A stretch of 60,163 nt of DNA from Chitinophagaceae bacterium (lineage in GTDB: Bacteria; Bacteroidota; Bacteroidia; Chitinophagales; Chitinophagaceae), in NCBI GenBank assembly GCA_023229465.1, contig JALNZE010000020.1, positions 1 to 60,163 of the forward strand. Reading direction: 5' to 3'. The translations under genes were made by a program, and so were the position numbers. The notes under the pieces were generated by a model. The model saw only the letters and a list, made by a program, of their open reading frames with translations. It searched no databases and was not told the DNA's origin. How positions within the stretch are numbered: position 1 is the first letter of the stretch; the number at the start of each line of letters is the position of its first letter. This document shows, piece after piece, positions 50,043-58,051 of this stretch.

Positions 50043-51362
50043 ATGAAAGTAATGAAGTTTGGCGGCACCAGCGTTGGTAAGCCGGAACGAATGCACCAGG
50101 TGGCACAACTGATCACAAAAGGCGATGAACCAACCATTGTAGTGCTTAGCGCCCTGAGTGGCACAACCAATTCTTTGGTTGAGATAAGTACCAGTCTTTC
50201 GCAGGGCGACCGCATGGCCGCGAAACAGAAAATTGATCAACTCGAGGCGCACTACAGGGCCTTTGTATTGGATTTGCTTAAAAAAGAGGATACAAGGCAT
50301 AAAGCGAATGATGTTTTGAAAGAACATTTTGAATTTCTGAATATCATCCTTCGTATTTCTTTCAGTGAGGCATTGAATAAAGATATCCTTGCGCAGGGTG
50401 AATTACTGAGTACTAAATTGTTCAGCGCTTACCTCGAAGAACAGGGGATTGATCACCTGCTTTTGCCCGCACTGGAATTCATGTCTATCGATAGTAATGA
50501 AGAACCCCAGTTGGGAAGTATCAAAATAAAATTAAGTCAGTTACTGCATCATAATAACGCAAAGAAATTATTCATTACCCAGGGCTATATCTGCCGCAAT
50601 GCAAAAGGGGAAGTGGATAATTTGAAACGCGGGGGCAGTGATTATACCGCTTCATTGATAGCCGCCGCTATCAAGGCAACTGTATGCGAAATATGGACGG
50701 ATATTGATGGCATGCATAACAATGATCCGCGCATTGTTGATAAAACCATCGCGATCAAGCAACTGAGTTTTGATGAAGCTGCCGAGTTAGCTTATTTCGG
50801 CGCAAAAATTTTACACCCAACCTGTATCTGGCCGGCACAGCAGGAAAATGTTCCGGTTAAATTGCTCAATACCATGCAACCCGAAGCGGCAGGTACCGTA
50901 ATTACCAAAGAAGCAGGTAGCGTGGGTGTAAAAGCGGTGGCAGCCAAAGATGGTATCATTGCCATCAAGATCAAAAGCAGCCGGATGTTATTGGCCTATG
51001 GTTTTTTACGCAAGGTGTTTGAAGTGTTTGAAAAATACCATACCTCTATTGATATGATAACTACTTCTGAAGTAGCGGTTTCTGTAACCATTGATTCTGA
51101 CATCTATTTGCTGCAGATTGTAAGAGAACTGGAGCCATTTGGAACGGTGGATGTGGAACAACAGCAAACCATTGTATCTATTGTTGGAAACGAGATAGCA
51201 CAAACAGAAGATGTGTTGCAGAAACTATTCAGCGCTGTAAAAGAAGTGCCTGTTACGATGGTAAGCTATGGAGGTAGCCCGCACAATATTTCTTTATTGG
51301 TGCCAAGTACTTATAAAACCAAAACCTTGCAGTTGCTGAATAAGGGACTATTCGGTTTATAA
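50043..51362 (+). CDS. lysC: Aspartate kinase
   Basis: Phosphorylates aspartate, the first step to lysine, threonine and methionine. A monofunctional enzyme of 439 residues. Motifs: MKVMKFGGTSVGKPERM at the N-terminus, RGGSDYTASLIAAAIKATVCEIWTDIDGMHNNDPRIV in the kinase domain, and two ACT domains (about 300-439) with VSVTIDSD and VSIVGNE, which indicate feedback control by an amino acid. The product feeds the metX/metZ route encoded at 23.7-26.1 kb. Its own promoter element and a strong terminator (51384-51415) make it a single-gene unit. Confidence 0.94.
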   Translation: MKVMKFGGTSVGKPERMHQVAQLITKGDEPTIVVLSALSGTTNSLVEISTSLSQGDRMAAKQKIDQLEAHYRAFVLDLLKKEDTRHKANDVLKEHFEFLNIILRISFSEALNKDILAQGELLSTKLFSAYLEEQGIDHLLLPALEFMSIDSNEEPQLGSIKIKLSQLLHHNNAKKLFITQGYICRNAKGEVDNLKRGGSDYTASLIAAAIKATVCEIWTDIDGMHNNDPRIVDKTIAIKQLSFDEAAELAYFGAKILHPTCIWPAQQENVPVKLLNTMQPEAAGTVITKEAGSVGVKAVAAKDGIIAIKIKSSRMLLAYGFLRKVFEVFEKYHTSIDMITTSEVAVSVTIDSDIYLLQIVRELEPFGTVDVEQQQTIVSIVGNEIAQTEDVLQKLFSAVKEVPVTMVSYGGSPHNISLLVPSTYKTKTLQLLNKGLFGL

Positions 51363-51383
51363 TAAGGCAAATATTTTTTTTCC

Positions 51384-51415
51384 AAACCGCTGAACTTTTT
51401 TCAGCGGTTTTTTTT
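51384..51415 (+). terminator. Terminator after lysC
   Basis: AAACCGCTGAA (51384-51394) pairs perfectly with TTCAGCGGTTT (51400-51410), loop of five bases, T run 51408-51415. Confidence 0.88.
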
Positions 51416-51483
51416 ATGCAAGTGCGTGCAAAAAAAAGCCTCAACAAATGTTAAGGCTTCGGTAAGCAATTGGTAGTGGGTTA

Positions 51484-52533
51484 TTAAACGATCAGTAACG
51501 CGTCTCCATAACTGAAGAAACGGTATTTATCCTTGATCGCCTTTTTGTAAGCTTCTATGGCCAGATCATAGCCTGCAAAAGCGCAGGTCATAATCAGCAA
51601 ACTGGTTTTTGGTAAATGAAAATTCGTTACCAAACTATCAGCCACATTAAATTTATAGGGAGGATGTATAAAGTGATTGGTCCAGCCTTCGCTTGGTTTC
51701 AGCATTTTCTGCGCGGTAAAACTACTTTCCATGGCACGCATGGTAGTTGTTCCGATAGAACAAATGCGGTGCCCGGTTTCTTTGGCTTTGTTTACAATTT
51801 TACAGGCCTGTTCATCTATCGCGTAATATTCAGCATCCATTTTATGTTTGCTCAGGTCCTCTACTTCAATGGGGCGGAAAGTGCCTAAGCCGGTATGTAA
51901 GGTTACTTCTGCAAAACGGATACCCAATATTTCACAACGTTTAATCAGTTCTTTGCTGAAGTGCATTCCGGCAGTTGGGGCAGCTACCGCGCCTTCATGT
52001 TTTGCATAAACAGTCTGGTATCTTTCTTTATCTTCTTCGTCTGGCTTACGCTTGATGTATTTAGGAAGTGGTGTTTCGCCAAGATGCTCCAGCATTTTTT
52101 TGAAACTCTCATCATCTTCATCCCATAAAAAACGGATGGTACGGCCACGGCTGGTAGTATTATCAATTACTTCGGCAACCAGTTCTTCATTTTCACCAAA
52201 GTATAATTTATTGCCCACACGGATTTTTCTTGCGGGATCAACAATTACATCCCATAAACGGTTGGGTTTATTCAGTTCACGTAATAAGAAAACTTCAATT
52301 TTAGCGCCGGTTTTTTCTTTGCGGCCATACATTCTTGCGGGAAAAACTTTTGTATTGTTAACCACAAAAACATCTTTGTCGTCAAAATACTCCAGGATGT
52401 CGCGGAAATGCCTGTTTTCCATGTGCCCGCTTTTACGGTCAACAACCATCATTCGGCTGTCTTCTCTTCTTTTGGTCGGGTTCTGTGCAATCAGGTTTAG
52501 GGGAAGGTCAAACTTGAATTGTGATAATTTCAT
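51484..52533 (-). CDS. queA: S-adenosylmethionine:tRNA ribosyltransferase-isomerase QueA
   Basis: Transfers the ribosyl part of SAM to preQ1 in tRNA to form epoxyqueuosine. It has 349 residues of normal length, and the signatures are present: FDLPLNLIAQNPTKRREDSRMMV near the start, VNNTKVFPARMYG, GAVAAPTAGMHFSKELI (about 180-196), AEVTLHTGLGTFRPIEV, ICSIGTTTMRAMES and LVTNFHLPKTSLLIMTCAFAG. It acts on the product of Tgt (3303-4442). A candidate promoter lies about 100 bp upstream and the leader between contains a strong hairpin (52574-52597). Confidence 0.95.
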   Translation of the reverse strand: MKLSQFKFDLPLNLIAQNPTKRREDSRMMVVDRKSGHMENRHFRDILEYFDDKDVFVVNNTKVFPARMYGRKEKTGAKIEVFLLRELNKPNRLWDVIVDPARKIRVGNKLYFGENEELVAEVIDNTTSRGRTIRFLWDEDDESFKKMLEHLGETPLPKYIKRKPDEEDKERYQTVYAKHEGAVAAPTAGMHFSKELIKRCEILGIRFAEVTLHTGLGTFRPIEVEDLSKHKMDAEYYAIDEQACKIVNKAKETGHRICSIGTTTMRAMESSFTAQKMLKPSEGWTNHFIHPPYKFNVADSLVTNFHLPKTSLLIMTCAFAGYDLAIEAYKKAIKDKYRFFSYGDALLIV

Positions 52534-52573
52534 GTGTCTACTCTTATTTTACGATGATAGCCACATTCAGTTT

Positions 52574-52597
52574 GCCGTCCCAACCAGGTTGGGAGGC
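52574..52597 (-). promoter_or_regulatory. Hairpin in the queA leader
   Basis: On the minus strand CCCAAC-CTG-GTTGGG forms a strong inner stem, extended by GCC/GGC across small internal loops. It lies 41-64 bases before the queA ATG and downstream of the candidate promoter. It does not show a preQ1 riboswitch pattern that I can recognise. Confidence 0.4.
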
Positions 52598-52634
52598 GAT
52601 AACTTCATGTTACGGCATGAATTTCGGAAGTCGG

Positions 52635-52642
52635 CAAAGGTA
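52635..52642 (-). promoter_or_regulatory. -7 promoter element of queA
   Basis: TACCTTTG on the minus strand fits TAnnTTTG; it predicts a leader of about 95 bases before queA, longer than most others in this window. Confidence 0.45.
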
Positions 52643-52993
52643 AGGTAAGAGGGGCAATATGCCAATTTGATTGCCTGAAGGTAGTGTCTCAGTTTGGTCT
52701 TAGCCCTTGTTTTTTATCATAAATAGCCGTAAATCTGTATATTTTGCCATTTTTTGATAGGAGAGTAGTGGATAAAATCTTAATATATTTTATAGCATCT
52801 TATTACTCTTTTTTACCACTTCGGCATGAGTTTGCCATGGTTAAATAAAATACGGGAATCTCAAATCCAACATTGTGTTTTAATACGTAATTTTTACACA
52901 ATCATTATTTTTATTGCCACCCTTTCACCTAATTTTGCACTCACAGTTGTTAGTTTGTTGATTAGTGAAAGGAATTATTGTAAAAAACAAAGC
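52643..52993 (+). promoter_or_regulatory. Upstream region of ccmC with a promoter element
   Basis: About 350 bp of AT-rich DNA between the divergent queA and ccmC genes, with no gene that I can support. TAATTTTG at 52930-52937 fits TAnnTTTG and predicts initiation near 52944. This argues that ccmC begins at the ATG at 52994 and not at upstream in-frame codons (open from 52826). Confidence 0.45.
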
Positions 52994-53674
52994 ATGATTC
53001 GAAAATCCTGGTGGAAGCTCTTAAGTTTCATTTTATTAGTATATACCTGTTCCTACGGTTTTTTTGTAAAAGTACCTTCTCCGCCGGGTGTTCCTTTGAA
53101 GGAAACCATCCGGAACCTTTTCTTTCATGTGCCTATGTGGATAGCGATGATGGTATGTTTTACCGTTTCGGTAGTATATGCCATTAAATATTTGCGTAAA
53201 CATGATCCGGTAAATGATATTTATTCAACAGAATTTGCCAGAACCGGAACACTGTTAGGGATATTAGGGTTGATTACCGGAATGATATGGGCCAATTACC
53301 AATGGGGTAAACCCTGGAGTGGCGATGCCAAACAGAATGGCACCGCCATCGCCCTGTTAATGTATTTCGCCTATTTTGTATTAAAGGGTAGTCTGAATGA
53401 TGAAGAGAAACAGTCCAGGATAGGGGCCGTGTATAATATTTTCGCTTTTTTCATGTTGTTTCCTACACTCTGGATTCTGCCAAGATTAACGGAGAGCCTG
53501 CATCCGGGCGGAATGGGCAGTGAAGGCAATCCGGGATTAAATCCAAAAGATACTTCCAATGCTATGCGAACAGTGATGTATCCCGCTTTTATCGGCTGGA
53601 CATTACTCAGTGTATGGATAACCACTTTACGGATAAGGGTTCAACTCATTCAACAAAAAAAAATTGAGCAATGA
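52994..53674 (+). CDS. ccmC: CcmC/CcsA-type haem handling protein for cytochrome c maturation
   Basis: A 226-residue membrane protein with six hydrophobic segments. It belongs to the CcmC group, which presents haem to the chaperone CcmE in the periplasm. Seen are TIRNLFFHVPMWIAMMV with the conserved His, the tryptophan-rich haem loop ANYQWGKPWSGDAKQNGTAIALLMYFAYF (a Bacteroidota form of the WWD motif), and HPGGMG near the C-terminus. The start at 52994 gives MIRKSWWKLLSFILLVYTCSYG, a normal first helix. The next gene overlaps by 4 bp (ATGA). ccmB lies 3 kb away on the other strand. Confidence 0.87.
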   Translation: MIRKSWWKLLSFILLVYTCSYGFFVKVPSPPGVPLKETIRNLFFHVPMWIAMMVCFTVSVVYAIKYLRKHDPVNDIYSTEFARTGTLLGILGLITGMIWANYQWGKPWSGDAKQNGTAIALLMYFAYFVLKGSLNDEEKQSRIGAVYNIFAFFMLFPTLWILPRLTESLHPGGMGSEGNPGLNPKDTSNAMRTVMYPAFIGWTLLSVWITTLRIRVQLIQQKKIEQ

Positions 53675-53883
53675 ATAAATTAAAAAGAATTTCCGGTGTT
53701 ATGCTTTTGGCAATACTAAGTGTTGCGGTTCATGCACAAACAGCCGTTCCGGAAAATGCGGATCTGATGCGCAGTAATGGAAAAATATATGTAGTGGTTA
53801 CCATAGTGGTAACTATTTTACTCGGTTTATTTTTTTACGTATACCACCTCGATAGAAAAATCAGCAAACTGGAAAAAAAATAG
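53671..53883 (+). CDS. CcmD-like small membrane protein
   Basis: A 70-residue protein with an N-terminal signal-like helix (about 7-22, ending VHAQT) and one transmembrane helix (about 39-60) followed by a charged end HLDRKISKLEKK. Size, topology and the 4 bp overlap with ccmC match the CcmD family, which helps release haem-loaded CcmE. Sequence conservation in this family is low, so the assignment rests mainly on position. Confidence 0.75.
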   Translation: MNKLKRISGVMLLAILSVAVHAQTAVPENADLMRSNGKIYVVVTIVVTILLGLFFYVYHLDRKISKLEKK

Positions 53884-53937
53884 GTTCCAATCTCTCTAAG
53901 TAGTTTAGTCGAAACAAAAAAATAAAAACAGAAGCAT

Positions 53938-55359
53938 ATGTCAAGTCAACAACCGTATAGCTTTTTTGCAAGTGTAGAAAAAAGCTTTGATAGAGCATCG
54001 AAATTTACTAAATGGGAAAATGGCCTCCTCGAGCAGATTAAAGCCTGTAACAGCATCTATAGTATGCGTTTTCCGGTTAAAATGGATGATGGCAGTATCG
54101 AAGTGATTGAAGCCTACCGTGTACAACACTCGCAGCATAAATCTCCCTGTAAAGGGGGGATCCGTTTTAGTGAGGAAGTGAACCAGGATGAAGTGATGGC
54201 GCTTGCCTCACTGATGACGTATAAATGCGCTATTGTAAATGTTCCTTTTGGTGGTGCCAAAGGGGGAATCAAGATCAATCCCAGGAAAAAAAGCGTGTAT
54301 GAACTGGAAAAAATTACACGCCGTTATACCAGTGAACTGGTTAAGAAAAATTTTATAGGTCCGGGTATTGATGTACCGGCCCCTGACTATGGAACCGGTG
54401 AAAGAGAAATGGCCTGGATTGTGGATACTTATTCTTCTCTGAAGCCCGGGGATATTGATGCAGCCGGTTGTGTTACAGGTAAACCCATCACACAGGGCGG
54501 TGTACGTGGCCGAAAAGAGGCTACCGGTTTGGGTGTATTCTTTGGCATACGCGAAGTATTGAATATGCCGGATGAAATGAAAAAATTAGGAATGAGTGTG
54601 GGTGTGGAAGGTAAAAAAATAATTGTACAGGGATTAGGTAATGTGGGCTATCACTGCGCTAAATTTTTCCGTGAGCATGGTGCTGTTGTCATTGCCATAG
54701 CTGAATATGAAGGAGCCATTTTTAAAGCCGATGGTTTACATGAAGAAGAGGTTTTTCAGCATAGAAAAGCAACTGGGTCTATTTTAAATTTTCCGGGGGC
54801 AACCAACCTGGCAAAGAGTGGGGATGCATTGGAGATGGAATGTGATGTACTGATACCGGCGGCACTGGAAAATGTGATCAATGGAGAAAATGCGCCAAAT
54901 GTAAAAGCAAAGATTATTGGGGAAGCTGCCAACGGACCATTAACACCTGAAGCAGATGAAATATTAGCTAAGAAAGGCATTCTGGTAGTACCTGATATGT
55001 ACCTGAATGCGGGTGGCGTAACTGTTTCCTATTTTGAGTGGTTAAAGAACCTGAGTCATGTACGTTATGGCAGAATGGAAAAAAGATTTACAGAAAACAT
55101 GAACGGTCTCATGCTTGAGCAAATTGAAACGCTGACCGACAGGAAAGTCACTGCCAAAGAAAGAAAGTTGATTATCCATGGCGCTGAAGAAGTAGACCTG
55201 GTGAATAGTGGGCTGGAAGAAACCATGATAGGTGCAACGCGCGAAATCATGGAAATCTGGAAAAGTAATCCTGCTATTCCTGATATGCGAACCGCGGCTT
55301 ATGTATGTGCCATTAATAAAGTAGGCACCACTTATGCCGAATTGGGTATCTTCCCTTAG
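53938..55359 (+). CDS. Glutamate dehydrogenase (Glu/Leu/Phe/Val family)
   Basis: A 473-residue amino acid dehydrogenase that interconverts glutamate and 2-oxoglutarate plus ammonia. Motifs: HKSPCKGGIRFSEEVNQDEVMALASLMTYKCAIVNVPFGGAKGGIKINP with both catalytic lysines, GPGIDVPAPDYGTGEREMAWIVDTY, the Rossmann motif VQGLGNVGYHCAKFF and AALENVINGENA. The length is slightly above the common 420-430 residues, mostly from C-terminal additions (about 425-473). It lies 54 bp after the ccmD-like gene on the same strand. Coenzyme preference is not certain. Confidence 0.92.
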   Translation: MSSQQPYSFFASVEKSFDRASKFTKWENGLLEQIKACNSIYSMRFPVKMDDGSIEVIEAYRVQHSQHKSPCKGGIRFSEEVNQDEVMALASLMTYKCAIVNVPFGGAKGGIKINPRKKSVYELEKITRRYTSELVKKNFIGPGIDVPAPDYGTGEREMAWIVDTYSSLKPGDIDAAGCVTGKPITQGGVRGRKEATGLGVFFGIREVLNMPDEMKKLGMSVGVEGKKIIVQGLGNVGYHCAKFFREHGAVVIAIAEYEGAIFKADGLHEEEVFQHRKATGSILNFPGATNLAKSGDALEMECDVLIPAALENVINGENAPNVKAKIIGEAANGPLTPEADEILAKKGILVVPDMYLNAGGVTVSYFEWLKNLSHVRYGRMEKRFTENMNGLMLEQIETLTDRKVTAKERKLIIHGAEEVDLVNSGLEETMIGATREIMEIWKSNPAIPDMRTAAYVCAINKVGTTYAELGIFP

Positions 55360-55396
55360 AAAGATGTTTACTGATATTCTTTAAAGAAGGCTCTCT

Positions 55397-55417
55397 AAAT
55401 TATTAATTAATAATTGG
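55397..55417. repeat. TAATTAA heptamers at the end of the HsdR_N gene
   Basis: AAATTAT, TAATTAA, TAATTGG in 7 bp register. The stop codon of the minus-strand gene (55409-55407) lies inside the second unit, so its last codons are repeat-derived. Confidence 0.55.
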
Positions 55418-55838
55418 GCAATTGGTCCAATGGGTTGGCTTTGCCATTAATAATGGCGAATCCGTAATTAGCTGTTCCGTTAGTGATTATCATAAAATCT
55501 GCCTGAACGGAAATATTATAATTGAGTACCTGCCTTAAGGCTGTTTCGGTAAGTGGTATATTCATTTCTTTACATTCTATCATCATCCATGGTTTGGATG
55601 CTTTGTAGACCAGTATATCAAAACGTTTTTTTAGTTCACCCAGTGTAATTTCTTTTTCAATGGCAATTAATGAAGCCGGATACTTTTTTACCTGTACAAG
55701 GTATTGAAGCATATTTTGGCGCACCCATTCTTCGGGTGTTAACCGCACCCATTGTTTGCGTATTTCATCAAAAATCCATTCTTTTCCGTTCTCTTCTTTT
55801 ACCCGGAAATCATGTGCCGGGTAATCTATTTTGATCAT
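55407..55838 (-). CDS. Stand-alone HsdR N-terminal-like domain protein
   Basis: A 143-residue protein that resembles the N-terminal nuclease-type domain of type I restriction R subunits (HSDR_N_2). Seen: WVRLTPEEWVRQNMLQYLVQVKKYPASLIAIEKEI and the PD-(D/E)XK-like pair FDILVY...WMMIECK. The helicase and the M and S subunits are absent and no restriction genes are nearby, so it is not a restriction enzyme. This short form is common in Bacteroidota and its function is unknown. The last codons overlap a TAATTAA array. Confidence 0.82.
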   Translation of the reverse strand: MIKIDYPAHDFRVKEENGKEWIFDEIRKQWVRLTPEEWVRQNMLQYLVQVKKYPASLIAIEKEITLGELKKRFDILVYKASKPWMMIECKEMNIPLTETALRQVLNYNISVQADFMIITNGTANYGFAIINGKANPLDQLPNY

Positions 55839-55925
55839 ATTGCTTGTTTACGGTTGCGATTTTTTGTATTTTAGCCAATTCATTTGTTCAAAGATACAAT
55901 AGAGCATTACTAAACTATACGCAGT

Positions 55926-56696
55926 ATGAAAACTAAACTGGAGATCGTTAACAACTGGCTTCCAAGATATACAGGAGAATTATTAGAGAATTTTGGGAAA
56001 TATATTCTGCTAACCAATTTCAGTAATTATGTTACCCTGTTCGCCAAATGGAACAAAGTAAAAGTAATTGGTCATGACAGGCCCATGCAATGCGCTACTG
56101 CTAACGGGATTACCATTATTAATTTTGGAATGGGAAGCCCCGGAGCCGCAACCGTTATGGATTTGCTTACAGCCATTGCACCGGAAGCGGTATTGTTTTT
56201 AGGTAAATGCGGGGGATTAAAAAAGCGAAATAAAATTGGCGACCTGATCCTGCCCATCGCGGCTATCAGGGGAGAAGGTACTTCCAATGATTATTTTCCG
56301 CCTGAAGTGCCTGCCATGCCTGCATTTGCACTGCAAAAAGCCATCTCAACCACCATACGCGATTATAAAGTTGATTACTGGACAGGTACTGTTTACACTA
56401 CCAATAGAAGGGTATGGGAACATGATGAAGAATTTAAGGCGTACCTCACTAAGGTTAGGGCCTATGCTATTGATATGGAAACGGCTACCATTTTTACAGT
56501 TGGGTTTTATAATAAAATTCCTACCGGCGCCCTGTTACTGGTAAGTGACCAGCCCATGATACCTGAAGGTGTGAAAACAGAATTGAGCGATAAAAATGTA
56601 ACTTCTCAGTTTGTTGAGAACCATTTAAAAATTGGCATTGATTCCCTGAAGCAACTGATCAATAAAGGACTAACCGTAAGGCATCTCCGGTTTTAA
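55926..56696 (+). CDS. amn: AMP nucleosidase
   Basis: A phosphorylase-superfamily (PNP_UDP_1) hydrolase that splits AMP into adenine and ribose 5-phosphate, 256 residues. Seen: ILLTNFSNYVTLFAKW, ITIINFGMGSPGAATVMDLLTAI, AVLFLGKCGGLKKRNKIGDLILPIAAIRGEGTSNDYFPPEVPAMPAFAL, AIDMETATIFTVGFYNKIPTGALLLVSDQPM. The form with the N-terminal MKTKLEIVNNWLPRYTG is the short Bacteroidota type, lacking the extra N-terminal domain of the E. coli enzyme. Single gene between divergent and convergent neighbours. Confidence 0.9.
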   Translation: MKTKLEIVNNWLPRYTGELLENFGKYILLTNFSNYVTLFAKWNKVKVIGHDRPMQCATANGITIINFGMGSPGAATVMDLLTAIAPEAVLFLGKCGGLKKRNKIGDLILPIAAIRGEGTSNDYFPPEVPAMPAFALQKAISTTIRDYKVDYWTGTVYTTNRRVWEHDEEFKAYLTKVRAYAIDMETATIFTVGFYNKIPTGALLLVSDQPMIPEGVKTELSDKNVTSQFVENHLKIGIDSLKQLINKGLTVRHLRF

Positions 56697-56752
56697 AGAG
56701 TCACTCCGCGTTAACTCCACCCCTCCTGTTTTCTGCGGTGTAAGCGCAGAGA

Positions 56753-57412
56753 TTAGTCTTTCCATAGAAACGGGAAGAGGATTACCGCCAGGGCAATAAC
56801 CATTAAATCTAGCCCCACCAGCAAAAATACCATCTGCCACCAGCCTGCCTGTATAACGGATGAAAAGGCAGCGGTTGATATCTTCATTAATAAGAGCAGT
56901 TGCGGAATAATGATGGGAAATCCCATGATAGCCATTAATGCTGCCTGTTGTTGCGCTTTGGCTGCAATGGCTGCGAGAAAAGTAAATACCAGGCTTAGGC
57001 TCATACCCCCCAAGCAAGTGATAAAAATAAACTTACCTCCATTTTCAAGCGGGTTGCCCAATAAAATGGTGAAAACACCCAGGCTAAGTAAACTCATCGC
57101 AATCATGAGTATCGCATTGAACAAAAGCTTTGATACCACAAAGTCTACCGCACCGGCGATGGAGTAAAAATATAACATACGACCCCTGCTTTCTGCCAGA
57201 AAACTTTTGGCAACCGCGTTGATACAAACGAATAACTGGATTATCCAGAATAAACCATTCCAGGTCTTGTCTTCCGGCCTATCCATTGAAAGGTATACAA
57301 CAAAAATAGTAGAGGCCACATACAGAAGTATGCCATACAATGTATACTGCTGGCGCATTTCGAGCAATAGGTCTTTTTGTATCAGCGCTAATATGCGTCG
57401 GTTATTTTTCAT
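56753..57412 (-). CDS. ccmB: Haem exporter permease CcmB
   Basis: A 219-residue membrane protein with six hydrophobic segments. It is the permease part of the CcmAB transporter, which drives release of haem-loaded CcmE in cytochrome c maturation. Seen: LALIQKDLLLEMRQQYTLYGILLY, FWIIQLFVCINAVAKSFLAESRGRMLYFYSIAGAVDF and MGFPIIIPQLLLL. The start is taken as the ATG at 57412 (MKNNRRILALIQKDLL), which overlaps the tdk end by 11 bp; an alternative ATG is at 57439. ccmC and ccmD are at 52994-53883 on the plus strand, so the ccm genes are split. The quinoprotein cytochrome c at 15736 would need this pathway. Confidence 0.88.
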   Translation of the reverse strand: MKNNRRILALIQKDLLLEMRQQYTLYGILLYVASTIFVVYLSMDRPEDKTWNGLFWIIQLFVCINAVAKSFLAESRGRMLYFYSIAGAVDFVVSKLLFNAILMIAMSLLSLGVFTILLGNPLENGGKFIFITCLGGMSLSLVFTFLAAIAAKAQQQAALMAIMGFPIIIPQLLLLMKISTAAFSSVIQAGWWQMVFLLVGLDLMVIALAVILFPFLWKD

Positions 57413-57968
57413 GGGCGCATTTTCTGCATCGGGGTTCATAGATTTCTTTTTCACCAATTAATACCTGTCCTTCCTGGTTGGTTTTCCGGTAAGAGATATT
57501 GGCAATATTGCCACATTTCATACAGATCGCATGCAGTTTGGTAATATAATCAGCGATTGCCAGCAGGTTAGGCATTTGTCCGAATGGCTTTCCAAGATAG
57601 TCCATATCCAGTCCGGCCACAATCACACGCACACCCCGCAATGCAAGCAGTTCACACACATTCATGATCTCATCATCAAAAAACTGGGCCTCATCAATAC
57701 CCACTACATCTACTCCTTCTGTCATCAGCAGAATCGTTTGTGAATTGTCGATGGGGGTGGAAGGGATGGTATTGGCATCATGACTCACTACATTTGTTTC
57801 ATCATAACGGACATCAATACCCGGTTTAAAGATTTCAACCCTGAGGTTGGCAATCCTGGCCCTTTTAAGCCTTCTGATCAGTTCTTCTGTCTTACCGCTA
57901 AACATGCTGCCGCAGATAACTTCTATCCAGCCCCTTCTTTCACCCGATATATTTGGTTCAATAAACAT
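57402..57968 (-). CDS. tdk: Thymidine kinase
   Basis: Phosphorylates thymidine in the salvage pathway, type II (zinc-containing) form. Start set at the ATG at 57968 (MFIEPNISGERRGWIEVICGSMFSGKTEELIRRL); the frame is open to 58052, where the divergent gene begins. It has 188 residues. The P-loop GSMFSGKTEE, the catalytic DEAQFF, the lasso region GLDMDYLGKPFGQMPNLLAIAD and the two zinc Cys pairs CMKCG and CRKC are intact. The end overlaps the ccmB start. Confidence 0.95.
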   Translation of the reverse strand: MFIEPNISGERRGWIEVICGSMFSGKTEELIRRLKRARIANLRVEIFKPGIDVRYDETNVVSHDANTIPSTPIDNSQTILLMTEGVDVVGIDEAQFFDDEIMNVCELLALRGVRVIVAGLDMDYLGKPFGQMPNLLAIADYITKLHAICMKCGNIANISYRKTNQEGQVLIGEKEIYEPRCRKCAHEK

Positions 57969-58034
57969 CAGTAATAATAAATTATCAGAGAAAACGTTTG
58001 TAACTTTAAGCGGTAGCTTACTATTGGTAACCCC

Positions 58035-58042
58035 CAAATGTA
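58035..58042 (-). promoter_or_regulatory. -7 promoter element of tdk
   Basis: TACATTTG on the minus strand fits TAnnTTTG, predicting a leader of about 60 bases before the ATG at 57968. No good -33 TTTG is seen. Confidence 0.45.
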
Positions 58043-58051
58043 TTACATCCA

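Noticed and set aside
52574..52642. preQ1 riboswitch upstream of queA
   Set aside because: No preQ1-I pseudoknot or A-rich tail pattern could be recognised; kept only as an unexplained hairpin.
52826..52993. Upstream in-frame extension of ccmC
   Set aside because: A promoter-like TAATTTTG lies inside it and the first conserved helix begins at the ATG at 52994.
55407..55838. Type I restriction enzyme
   Set aside because: Only an HsdR N-terminal-like domain is present; helicase, methylase and specificity subunits are missing.
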